Assembly (NCBI GenBank): GCA_031259805.1
Contig: JAIRKX010000003.1
Span: forward strand, 1-9,192
DNA: 9,192 bases
Origin: Prevotellaceae bacterium
GTDB lineage: Bacteria; Bacteroidota; Bacteroidia; Bacteroidales; UBA932
Reading direction: 5' to 3'
Under the pieces are notes generated by a model, which worked only from the letters and a program-made list of their open reading frames with translations, had not been told where the DNA came from and made no database searches. Below, in pieces: positions 1 through 6,352 of the stretch. Positions within the stretch are counted from its first letter, which is position 1; each line of letters begins with the position of its first letter. The position numbers and the translations under genes were made by a program.

Positions 1-153
1 GGGGTCCGACCCCGACCTTCTATGGGGTCCGACCCCGACCTTCTATGGGGTCCGACCCCGACCTTCTATGGGGTCCGACCCTGACCTTCTATGGGGTCCG
101 ACCCCGACCTTCTATGGGGTCCGACCCCGAACCTTCTATCGGGTCCGACCCGA
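1..153. repeat. 23-bp tandem repeat array with self-complementary core
   Basis: Six full copies start at 1, 24, 47, 70, 93 and 116, and a partial seventh covers 140-153. Each unit is a 13-base core, GGGGTCCGACCCC, plus a 10-base linker, GACCTTCTAT. The core can fold as GGGGT/ACCCC around CCG. Copies 1, 2, 3 and 5 are identical. Copy 4 has C to T at 82, which turns a G-C pair into G-T. Copy 6 has one extra A, in the linker. The last copy has C at 140 and G at 152, swapping both partners of one pair. The array begins at the window edge, so it probably continues upstream. The unit length is not a multiple of three, and the open frame through it looks like a by-product. No spacers separate the units, so it is not a CRISPR array. 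Confidence 0.93.
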
Positions 154-189
154 TAAAAACGAAGAGTTGGAGGTTGAAAGTGATGAGTT

Positions 190-217
190 ATTATTGCCGT
201 CGGCTTTAGCCGACGGA
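190..217. repeat. Short hairpin repeat element, copy 1
   Basis: An inverted repeat, CCGTCGGC at 197-204 and GCCGACGG at 209-216, encloses TTTA. It is preceded by ATTATTG. The same 28-base element recurs at 8026-8053 with only two differences (204 and 209), and these two bases pair with each other in the stem. It lies between the 23-bp array and the tRNA-Cys promoter. No T-run follows the stem, so a classical intrinsic terminator is unlikely. A dispersed REP-like palindrome is the best reading, by inference. Confidence 0.8.
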
Positions 218-253
218 CGACAATTTGAAATGCACCCCCTGCCGCAATAAAAG

Positions 254-285
254 TTTTCTATTTATAAAAAAAATACTACCTTTGC
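254..285 (+). promoter_or_regulatory. Probable Bacteroidota-type promoter for tRNA-Cys
   Basis: A -7 box TACCTTTG (277-284, followed by C) fits the Bacteroidota consensus TAnnTTTG exactly. TTTT at 254-257 sits 19 bases upstream, where the -33 TTTG box is expected. The -7 box ends 13 bases before the first base of the tRNA, which allows a very short 5' leader. Confidence 0.7.
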
Positions 286-297
286 ACTCCCTAACAC

Positions 298-368
298 GGT
301 ACCATGGCCGAGGGGTTAGGCAGCGGTCTGCAAAACCGTTTACAGCAGTTCGAATCTGCTTGGTACCT
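298..368 (+). tRNA. tRNA-Cys (anticodon GCA)
   Basis: A full cloverleaf can be drawn. The acceptor stem GGTACCA (298-304) pairs with TGGTACC (361-367). The D stem is GCC (307-309) with GGC (319-321). The anticodon stem is 323-327 with 335-339, including one G-T pair, and the loop CTGCAAA puts anticodon GCA at 330-332. The T stem AGCAG/CTGCT (344-348, 356-360) encloses TTCGAAT. The discriminator base at 368 is T, as expected for tRNA-Cys. The 3' CCA is not encoded (CCG follows), so it must be added enzymatically. I saw no other tRNA next to it and no convincing terminator after it. Confidence 0.97.
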
Positions 369-456
369 CCGATAGATTTCTTTATTCAGGCTTACTAAAC
401 GATAGCCTACACACAGGGTTTTGCAGTCGCCCCCTACTGACAGTCGGAAAAAGAAA

Positions 457-487
457 TTGGCATTCTCCATTAATATTCCTACTTTTG
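457..487 (+). promoter_or_regulatory. Probable promoter of the tolC-like/hlyD/tsaB operon
   Basis: The -7 box TACTTTTG (480-487) matches TAnnTTTG. TTGG at 457-460 lies exactly 19 bases upstream as a -33 box. The -7 box ends 24 bases before the ATG at 512, giving a short leader without a Shine-Dalgarno sequence. No other promoter-like site was seen before the next two genes, so this one probably serves all three. Confidence 0.65.
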
Positions 488-511
488 TCCTCTATTTAAA
501 TATTGGTTGTA

Positions 512-1843
512 ATGAAATATCTTCGATTTTTATCATTATTCTCCGGACTATTGTGTATATGTTCCGCCGCGTCGTCGCAGGATGTGAACGAGTGGTCGCT
601 CGAGCAGTGCATTCGTTACGCATGGGACAATAATATTGCCGTCCGGCAACAAAATCTCAATAGCGAGCAGACAAAGAATCTCCTGTTCCAGTCTAAAATG
701 GCGTTGCTACCAACGGTGGGCGCTAATACGTCGTACAATATGAGTTGGGGACGGTCGGTCGATTTGCAGGAGTTGCAGGTGATCGAGAATAAACTCAGCT
801 CGTCGTTTGGGCCGAGTATCAGCGCGTCGTTGGACTTGTTCGCGGGGCTGCAAAAGGTCAACGCCATCAAGCGCAATCAGGCCGACTACGAGGCGTCGCA
901 GCAGGAGATAGCGCAAATGCGCCACCAGATTTCGCTGGAGATAGCGCGGGCCTACCTGCAAACACTGCTGTCGCAGGAAGCGCTGACAGCGGCGGAGAAG
1001 AGCCGCGAAAGCGTCGAACAGCAACGCGACCGGATGGCCAAACTGGTAGCTGCCGGTAGTCAGCCCCACAGTAACCTGCTTGAAGTAACAGCGCAACTGG
1101 CCGCCGAAGATGTGCAATGCGTTACGGCGCGCAACAACGTTGACCTCTCCTACCTTGCCCTGCGACAACTGCTCGACATTACGCCCGACGCCCAATTTAC
1201 CATCGCCACGCCGGAAATAAAAGTAGAGGTGATTCGCTACGTCGAATCCGTCAAAAGCCTCTACGAAATGGCCAAAGGAATGCCGCAGATACGGGTGGCG
1301 GAATACAAACTCAAGAGCGCCGACTACAACGTAGCTATCGCCCGCGGCCGCTATTTCCCTACGCTGGCGCTGTCGGCATCGTACGGCTCGTATTTCACCG
1401 ACACACGCACCGATGATGGTTTTTGGGAGCAACTGCATTACAACCGCAGCCCGTCGTTAGGCTTTTCGTTGCGCATACCGCTGTTTCAGAACTGGAGCAT
1501 CGTAACCGACGTGAAGAATGCCAAACTCAACCGGCGCATTGCCGAACTCGAATTAGAGAGTCGCCAAAACGCCCTCTACAAGGAAATCCAGCAAGCGACG
1601 GCCGACGCCACCGCCGCCTACAATAAATATAAAGCAAGCGAAGATAATGTATCGACCATGCAGGAATCGTTTCGCTATACGGAGCAGAAATTCGACGTGG
1701 GGTCGGTTACGGCCACCGACTACACCGTCGCAAAAAATAACCTCTTCAAAGCACAATCCGAAATGCTGCAATCGAAATACCAATATGTATTTCAAGTGAA
1801 GATCATCGACTTTTACAAAGGCCTACCGCTTACGCTGAATTAG
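512..1843 (+). CDS. TolC-family outer membrane efflux protein
   Basis: The predicted 443-residue protein is the outer-membrane channel subunit of a tripartite exporter, carrying substrates from a periplasmic adaptor across the outer membrane. The N-terminus (about 1-22) is a signal peptide with a hydrophobic core (LFSGLLCICSAAS) and probable cleavage before SQDVNEW. The Cys residues there do not make a good lipobox. The body has the two-fold, helix-rich TolC pattern: WSLEQCIRYAWDNNIAVRQQ near residues 28-47, LLPTVGANTSYNMSWGRS near 65-82, a matching YFPTLALSASYGS near 281-293, and the family-like end FDVGSVTATDYTVAKNNL to IIDFYKGLPLTL. Length is normal for the family. An in-frame TTG at 503 would add three residues, but the ATG at 512 starts a normal signal peptide and is preferred. 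The adaptor gene follows after 78 bases. The substrate cannot be told from sequence. Confidence 0.93.
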   Translation: MKYLRFLSLFSGLLCICSAASSQDVNEWSLEQCIRYAWDNNIAVRQQNLNSEQTKNLLFQSKMALLPTVGANTSYNMSWGRSVDLQELQVIENKLSSSFGPSISASLDLFAGLQKVNAIKRNQADYEASQQEIAQMRHQISLEIARAYLQTLLSQEALTAAEKSRESVEQQRDRMAKLVAAGSQPHSNLLEVTAQLAAEDVQCVTARNNVDLSYLALRQLLDITPDAQFTIATPEIKVEVIRYVESVKSLYEMAKGMPQIRVAEYKLKSADYNVAIARGRYFPTLALSASYGSYFTDTRTDDGFWEQLHYNRSPSLGFSLRIPLFQNWSIVTDVKNAKLNRRIAELELESRQNALYKEIQQATADATAAYNKYKASEDNVSTMQESFRYTEQKFDVGSVTATDYTVAKNNLFKAQSEMLQSKYQYVFQVKIIDFYKGLPLTLN

Positions 1844-1892
1844 ACTTCGTAGTGAACAGGGTGGATTGGAGCAGTCGGCGACGAAGCAAATG

Positions 1893-1924
1893 AACAACTC
1901 AACAACTAAACAACTCAACAAATG
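1893..1924. repeat. 8-bp tandem repeat running into the hlyD start codon
   Basis: AACAACTC (1893-1900), AACAACTA (1901-1908), AACAACTC (1909-1916) and AACAAATG (1917-1924) are consecutive 8-base units, and the last contains the ATG of the adaptor gene. The stretch is A/C-rich and has no Shine-Dalgarno sequence. A-rich leaders are known to favour initiation in Bacteroidota, so the array may serve as the ribosome loading region. That role is inference. Confidence 0.75.
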
Positions 1925-3214
1925 AAAAAGAAAAAGAAAAAACAGCTATGGTTTATTCTCGGTGCGGTGGCGCTGATCGTGGTTTTGATCGTCGCAGGGA
2001 ACGGCGGGAAGGAAGATTTGACGCCGGTTAATGTGGAGTTTCCGATACGGAAAACGATTACGGAAACCATTCCGGCCAACGGGAAAATCCAGCCGGTGGT
2101 AGAGGTTAAAATCAGCCCCGACGTATCGGGCGAGATTGTCGAACTTCACGTCAAGGAGGGCGACCATGTGGCTGCGGGGCAGTTACTACTGAAGATTAAG
2201 CAGGATTATTACCTGTCGGGACGCGACCGCGCCGCCGCGCAACTGAACGCCATAAAAGCGCAGTTTGCACAGGCTGAAGCGCAATATGCACAAACGGAAC
2301 TCTCGTTCCGGCGCACGCAGACGCTATATGCCCAGCAAGTGGTCTCCGAAGCTGACTTTGAAACGGAACAAGCCAAATTCAATATTGACCAACGGCAAGT
2401 CGAGGCTGCCCGCTACAACGTGAAAAGCGCCGAAGCAGCCCTGAAAGAAGCGGAAGAAAATCTGGTGAAAACCACGATTTACGCACCGATGGCCGGCACG
2501 GTATCGAGCCTCAGCGTCGAACGCGGCGAACGGGTCGTCGGAACGTCGCAAATGGCCGGCACGGAAATGTTGCGCATCGCTAACCTCAACGAAATGGAGG
2601 TGCTCGTCGATGTTAACGAGAATGACATCATCCGCGTCAAGCAAAGCGACACGGCAATTATCGAAGTAGACGCCTACCCGACACGGAAGTTCAAAGGACT
2701 GGTAACACAAATCGCCAACTCGTCGAAAAGCAGCGCGACAGCCGCCACTGCCGACCAGGTAACCAATTTTGAAGTCAAGATATTGATCCTTCCCGAGTCG
2801 TACCATGATTTGCTGACCGACGCCGCTATTCCGTTCCGTCCGGGCATGTCGGCCGCGGTGTACATCCAGACCGAAACGCATAGCGACGTGCTGGCCGTGC
2901 CCATTCAATGTATAACAACGCGCACCGACATTGTGGCGCCTATACAGGATACCGCCGATGCCAAAGCGAATACGGCTGTCGCCAAACAGCCGGCTGCCGG
3001 CGACACATACGTCGAACGGATATTTGTTGTACAAGCCGACCAGACCGTTAAAGCCGTCGAAGTAACTACCGGCATCCAAGATAATACACACATCGAAGTA
3101 GTGAGCGGCCTTACCGACAGTCTGAAAATCATCAGCGGCCCGTATAACGCCATCGCCAAACGGCTCAAAGACGGTGCGAAGGTCAAGGTGTCCGACCGGC
3201 AAAGTAATCCATAG
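1922..3214 (+). CDS. HlyD/MFP-family periplasmic adaptor of an efflux pump
   Basis: A 430-residue membrane fusion protein, expected to link an inner-membrane transporter to the TolC-like channel encoded just upstream. Residues 2-7 are six lysines, followed by one membrane segment (about 9-26, LWFILGAVALIVVLIVAG), so the protein is anchored in the inner membrane with its body in the periplasm. A first half-lipoyl motif lies near 64-92 (ISPDVSGEIVELHVKEGDHV). A charged, Ala/Gln-rich coiled-coil hairpin spans about 100-180. The second half-lipoyl motif is near 186-207 (IYAPMAGTVSSLSVERGERVV). Beta-barrel and membrane-proximal domains follow, with FRPGMSAAVYI near 305-315. A low-complexity insert at about 336-362 interrupts the C-terminal domain. 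The upstream gap is 78 bases and tsaB follows 24 bases later. No ATPase, permease or RND pump gene is in the window, so the pump class is undecided. Confidence 0.92.
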   Translation: MKKKKKKQLWFILGAVALIVVLIVAGNGGKEDLTPVNVEFPIRKTITETIPANGKIQPVVEVKISPDVSGEIVELHVKEGDHVAAGQLLLKIKQDYYLSGRDRAAAQLNAIKAQFAQAEAQYAQTELSFRRTQTLYAQQVVSEADFETEQAKFNIDQRQVEAARYNVKSAEAALKEAEENLVKTTIYAPMAGTVSSLSVERGERVVGTSQMAGTEMLRIANLNEMEVLVDVNENDIIRVKQSDTAIIEVDAYPTRKFKGLVTQIANSSKSSATAATADQVTNFEVKILILPESYHDLLTDAAIPFRPGMSAAVYIQTETHSDVLAVPIQCITTRTDIVAPIQDTADAKANTAVAKQPAAGDTYVERIFVVQADQTVKAVEVTTGIQDNTHIEVVSGLTDSLKIISGPYNAIAKRLKDGAKVKVSDRQSNP

Positions 3215-3238
3215 CCCATTCCTGCAAACAGGCGTCAT

Positions 3239-3925
3239 TTGACTTCGTTCCTCCTTATAGAAACAGGTACTGCCGTATGTTCCGTAGCGCTGGCGTGCGA
3301 TTCGCACATCGTGTCGATCGAGGAAAACAGCGACGGGCGGGGACATGCGCAGTTGCTGGCGGTATTTATTCAAACGCTGCTGCAGCGCCATCGCATTCCC
3401 GCGAATGCTTTGAGCGCTGTCGTGGTCAGCGAAGGGCCGGGGTCGTATACCGGGCTGCGGGTAGGCGTGTCGACGGCCAAGGGCCTTTGTTACGCGGCAA
3501 ATAAACCGTTAATTGCGATCAATTCCCTGCGCTCGCTGGCGCAATTAGCCATCGAACGTCGGTTGCTGCCGTCGCCCGATGGTCTGATTGCCCCAATGAT
3601 CGACGCGCGACGGATGGAAGTCTACACCGCCCTCTTCGATGCGCAAGGTGCACCGCGCACCGACACTACCGCCGAAATTATTACCGCCGACAGTTTTGCC
3701 GATCTATTGGCGCAGCAACCTGTCCTGTTCGTCGGCGACGGCGTAGCCAAGTGCCGGACGGTATTACAACACCCGAACGCCCATTTTGCAGACCTCCCAG
3801 CCTCAGCCGCCGGCATGCTGCATCCCGCCATCGAAGCCTTCGAGCAACAACGCTTCGTGGACGTCGCCTATTTCGAACCGTTTTACCTGAAAGATTTCGT
3901 GGCAACGAAGAGAATTAGGAATTAG
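3239..3925 (+). CDS. tsaB: TsaB, t6A tRNA-modification complex subunit
   Basis: TsaB is the non-catalytic partner of TsaD in the TsaB-TsaD-TsaE complex, which places threonylcarbamoyl on A37 of ANN-reading tRNAs in the cytoplasm. The 228 residues are a usual length. Family signatures are the start SFLLIETGTAVCSVAL (3-18), HAQLL (36-40), GPGSYTGLRVGVSTAKGL (67-84) and IDARRMEVYTALF (121-133). The only reasonable start is TTG at 3239: in-frame codons back to the hlyD stop at 3212-3214 contain no ATG or GTG, and the protein begins with normal family sequence. The nine codons from after that stop through the TTG are in the same frame as hlyD. A four-pair hairpin, CCTG/CAGG around CAAA (3221-3232), lies six bases before the start. 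Spacing of 24 bases suggests cotranscription with the efflux genes. The last codons (RIRN, stop TAG) come from a heptad repeat and overlap the convergent GH3 gene by 11 bases. Confidence 0.93.
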   Translation: MTSFLLIETGTAVCSVALACDSHIVSIEENSDGRGHAQLLAVFIQTLLQRHRIPANALSAVVVSEGPGSYTGLRVGVSTAKGLCYAANKPLIAINSLRSLAQLAIERRLLPSPDGLIAPMIDARRMEVYTALFDAQGAPRTDTTAEIITADSFADLLAQQPVLFVGDGVAKCRTVLQHPNAHFADLPASAAGMLHPAIEAFEQQRFVDVAYFEPFYLKDFVATKRIRN

Positions 3926-3940
3926 GAATTAAGAATTCTC
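3910..3940. repeat. Heptad repeat at the convergent gene ends
   Basis: AATTAGG (3913-3919), AATTAGG (3920-3926), AATTAAG (3927-3933) and AATTCTC (3934-3940) follow each other with a period of seven. The outer parts GAGAATT (3910-3916) and AATTCTC (3934-3940) are inverted repeats and could form a weak seven-pair stem with a 17-base loop. There is no T-run, so a terminator role is doubtful. The array supplies the stop codons of both tsaB (TAG, 3923-3925) and the GH3 gene (TAA on the minus strand, 3915-3917). Confidence 0.8.
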
Positions 3941-6254
3941 CTTCCAGCCGAATATCCTCCGACGAGGCGCCAATCATGACGGTGAATTGTCCGGGCTCAA
4001 CCCTGCGATTCATCCGACGATCAATAATAGATAAGTCATCGGGGGTGAGGGTGAAGGAAAGGCGTCGTGTCTCTCCCTGTTTCAGGTGAACGCGTGCAAA
4101 ATGCTTGAGTTGACGAAGCGGCTGCACGGTCGAGGCATAGTTGTCGCGGAGGTAGAGTTGCACGACCTCGTCGCCGGCGTAGCGGCCGGTGTTGGCGAGG
4201 GTGAAAGAGACCTCGACGGTATGCTTGCCCGTCGCCACAACCGTGAGACTGTCGTAACCGAATGTCGAATAGCTTAGGCCGTAACCGAACGGGTAGAGCG
4301 GCGTAGCGGGGCCTTCCACGTAGTCGCGCACAGGAGGGGACGCCCTGTTATAATACACTGGCAGTTGCCCCACATGGCGGGGAACGGAAACAGGCAGGCG
4401 ACCGGATGGATTGTAGTCGCCAAACAGCACATCGGCGATGGCATGGCCGCCTTCCTGCCCGGGATACCATGCCGTCAGCAGAGCGTCGGCGTGCTCGGCA
4501 GCCCAGTTCATCGACAGGGGACGCCCCTGAATGTACACCACCACCAGCGGTTTGCCCGTTGCTTTAAGGGCCTTCAGCAGCGCCGACTGGTCGCCGAGCA
4601 AATCGAGGCTAAGACGGTCGAAGCCCTCGCCGCACTCCATATCGCTGATGCTGCCGGGCGTAGTGAGGGCTGCACCGGTTTCTATGTAATTAGTTTTAAA
4701 ATCGCGTGCACTTGAACCGCCGACAACCGCTACTATCCGGTCGGCGCGACGGGCGGCGCTTACCGCACAGTCAATGTCCGTCACCGCGGTATCGCGAATA
4801 GCACAGCCTTTGACATAACTCACCTGCGCCGCCGTCAGTTTGGCGCGGATGCCGGCCAACGTAGTAGCTACCGCTCCGTCAGCCTGCGGCGCGGTGTAGT
4901 CGCCAAGCATGTTATAGGCATTGTCGGCATTGGGGCCGACGACTAACAGATGACCGATATTCTTATCCAACGGCAGGCAGTTATCTTTGTTTTTCAACAG
5001 CACAATCGACTCCTGCGCCATCCTCCGCGCCAGACGCACATGTTCGGCGTTCCGCACGACTTCCTGCGCCCGCTGCGGTTCGACATACGGATTTTCAAAA
5101 AGCCCCATTGCCAGCTTCAGGCGCAGTATCCGGGCAACAGCCGTATCAATGACCGCTTCGGGCAACCGCCGGCTTCTGACCGCGTCAATAAGATGCACGT
5201 AGGCCTCGCCCCCCAAATCAACATCCAATCCGGCTTCGGCGGCCAGCAGGGCGGCATCGGCCACAGTTTCGGCCACCCGATGGTCGGCGCTAATGCCCTC
5301 GATGCTGCCGAGATCGGAAATAGTAAAGCCTTTGAAATGCCATGCGTCGCGCAGGGTTTCGGTCAGCAGGAAGCGGCTGGCGGTGCAGGGGACGCCGTCG
5401 ATCGCGTTGTAGGCGGTCATCACAGACAGTGCGCCGGCGTCGATCGCTGCTTTGAAGGGCGGCAAAAACTGCGCCTGCAACTCCCGTGCGCCGACCTCCG
5501 ACGGGCGTCCGTTATGTCCCCCTTCGGAAATACCATAGGCTGCGAAATGCTTCAATGTGGCAATCACCTTATCGTCTTCGCGGAGATTACCGGCCGTCGC
5601 TCCTTCGACAAAAGCGCTGCCCATGCGGGCGGTGAGTACGGGGTCTTCCCCGAACGACTCTTCGACGCGCGACCAGCGCGGATCGCGCGACAAATCCAGT
5701 ATCGGCCCGTAGCCGATATGCGCGCCCTGTGCCCGCACTTCCTTTGCTATGGCCGTCGCCATTTCGCGTATCAGCGCAGGGTTCCATGTAGCCGCCTGAC
5801 CGATGCTCGCGGGGAATACCGTAGTGCCGATGGCCATGTGCCCGTGGGCGCTCTCTTCGGCCAGAAACAGGGGGATGCCCAGACGGGTATTTTCTATCGC
5901 ATATTTTTGCAGAGCATTGCCGGCCTGTGCTGCCAGCGAGGGATTCAAGCCGTTTTCGAGGGTTTTCTTTGTCCACGGGTCGGCGCGAAATGTAGCCCAT
6001 AACATGCCGGCGTGCCGATCGGTCAGCAACGCCTCAAATTTTGCAGAATGGCTGACGCCGTCGACCTGTTTCTCGTACATCTCCCATCCCAGCGGGCAGA
6101 GCAATTGTCCGATCTTTTCTTCGAGCGTCATACGCGACAGCAAGTCCTGCGTTCGTTTTTCTATACTTAGCGACGAATCTTTGTAAGCCGCCCTCTTCGG
6201 TCGGTCGCACTGGGCTGTGAAGACGACAAGCAAAATGATGAATGTCTTTTTCAT
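3915..6254 (-). CDS. GH3 family beta-glycosidase (beta-glucosidase type), lipoprotein
   Basis: The predicted 779-residue exo-acting beta-glycosidase would remove terminal beta-linked sugars, most likely glucose or xylose. The N-terminus MKKTFIILLVVFTAQC is a signal peptide ending in a possible lipobox (Cys16), though Gln at -1 is atypical, so it is probably a lipoprotein in the envelope. The GH3 N-terminal barrel spans about 30-380: substrate-binding motifs ILDLSRDPRWSRVEESFGEDP (185-205) and KHF (235-237), and the nucleophile Asp314 in TISDLGS. The C-terminal sandwich domain (about 415-630) has EGFDR with candidate acid/base Glu543, and GQEGGHAIADVLFGDYNPSGRLP. A fibronectin-III-like domain (about 690-765) closes the protein. 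Length and order match full three-domain GH3 enzymes of the BglX type. It lies 98 bases downstream of the GH29 gene on the same strand, which suggests one operon. Its last residues come from a heptad repeat. Substrate is inferred from family only. Confidence 0.93.
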   Translation of the reverse strand: MKKTFIILLVVFTAQCDRPKRAAYKDSSLSIEKRTQDLLSRMTLEEKIGQLLCPLGWEMYEKQVDGVSHSAKFEALLTDRHAGMLWATFRADPWTKKTLENGLNPSLAAQAGNALQKYAIENTRLGIPLFLAEESAHGHMAIGTTVFPASIGQAATWNPALIREMATAIAKEVRAQGAHIGYGPILDLSRDPRWSRVEESFGEDPVLTARMGSAFVEGATAGNLREDDKVIATLKHFAAYGISEGGHNGRPSEVGARELQAQFLPPFKAAIDAGALSVMTAYNAIDGVPCTASRFLLTETLRDAWHFKGFTISDLGSIEGISADHRVAETVADAALLAAEAGLDVDLGGEAYVHLIDAVRSRRLPEAVIDTAVARILRLKLAMGLFENPYVEPQRAQEVVRNAEHVRLARRMAQESIVLLKNKDNCLPLDKNIGHLLVVGPNADNAYNMLGDYTAPQADGAVATTLAGIRAKLTAAQVSYVKGCAIRDTAVTDIDCAVSAARRADRIVAVVGGSSARDFKTNYIETGAALTTPGSISDMECGEGFDRLSLDLLGDQSALLKALKATGKPLVVVYIQGRPLSMNWAAEHADALLTAWYPGQEGGHAIADVLFGDYNPSGRLPVSVPRHVGQLPVYYNRASPPVRDYVEGPATPLYPFGYGLSYSTFGYDSLTVVATGKHTVEVSFTLANTGRYAGDEVVQLYLRDNYASTVQPLRQLKHFARVHLKQGETRRLSFTLTPDDLSIIDRRMNRRVEPGQFTVMIGASSEDIRLEGEFLIPNS

Positions 6255-6275
6255 GTTTTTTAGTAGTTGGAATCG

Positions 6276-6335
6276 TTAAAGGAGTTGAGGCAGGGCGTCC
6301 CGATCAACGGTCAAATTTATTGTTGCCACTGCCAT
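6276..6335 (-). CDS. Possible 19-codon mini-ORF between the GH29 and GH3 genes
   Basis: On the minus strand an ATG (6333-6335) opens a frame encoding MAVATINLTVDRDALPQLL, ending in TAA at 6276-6278. AGGAGA lies at 6342-6347, six bases before the ATG. This is a good Shine-Dalgarno sequence and stands out because the other starts in this window lack one. The mini-ORF begins 17 bases after the GH29 stop and ends 21 bases before the GH3 start, filling most of the gap. I do not recognise the peptide. It could be a leader peptide that couples translation, a remnant of a lost gene, or chance. Confidence 0.25.
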   Translation of the reverse strand: MAVATINLTVDRDALPQLL

Positions 6336-6342
6336 GTAAAAT
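6312..6342 (-). promoter_or_regulatory. Possible internal promoter for the GH3 gene
   Basis: On the minus strand TAAATTTG (6312-6319) matches the TAnnTTTG -7 box. The position 19 bases upstream holds only ATTT (6339-6342), a weak -33 match. A start near 6305 would give a leader of about 50 bases before the GH3 ATG. It lies inside the possible mini-ORF, so the two readings compete. A chance match is quite possible in this AT-rich gap. Confidence 0.25.
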
Positions 6343-6352
6343 CTCCTGTTAA

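Noticed and set aside
1..153. CRISPR array
   Set aside because: Units follow each other directly with no unique spacers, and no cas genes are present.
68..250. 60-codon open frame through the 23-bp array
   Set aside because: It is a translation of the tandem repeat plus the hairpin element, has no family features, and the period of 23 makes the open frame accidental.
388..408. Terminator after tRNA-Cys
   Set aside because: The AGGCT/AGCCT inverted repeat has only five pairs, an 11-base loop and no following T-run.
707..1438. Minus-strand open frame (243 codons) opposite the TolC-like gene
   Set aside because: Antisense shadow; Arg/Gln-rich without domain motifs.
1922..1945. Phase-variable A tract in the poly-lysine start of hlyD
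   Set aside because: The A runs are broken by G every few bases, and lysine-rich N-termini before a membrane anchor are normal, so slippage is not well supported.
2324..3391. Minus-strand open frame (355 codons) opposite hlyD and tsaB
   Set aside because: It spans two real genes on the other strand, and its sequence shows no protein family pattern.
3910..3940. Bidirectional terminator between tsaB and the GH3 gene
   Set aside because: The GAGAATT/AATTCTC stem is short and AT-rich with a 17-base loop and no T-run; listed only as a repeat.
4950..6002. Long plus-strand open frame (350 codons) opposite the GH3 gene
   Set aside because: It is antisense to a clearly recognisable enzyme and has no recognisable domains; such frames are common opposite GC-rich genes.
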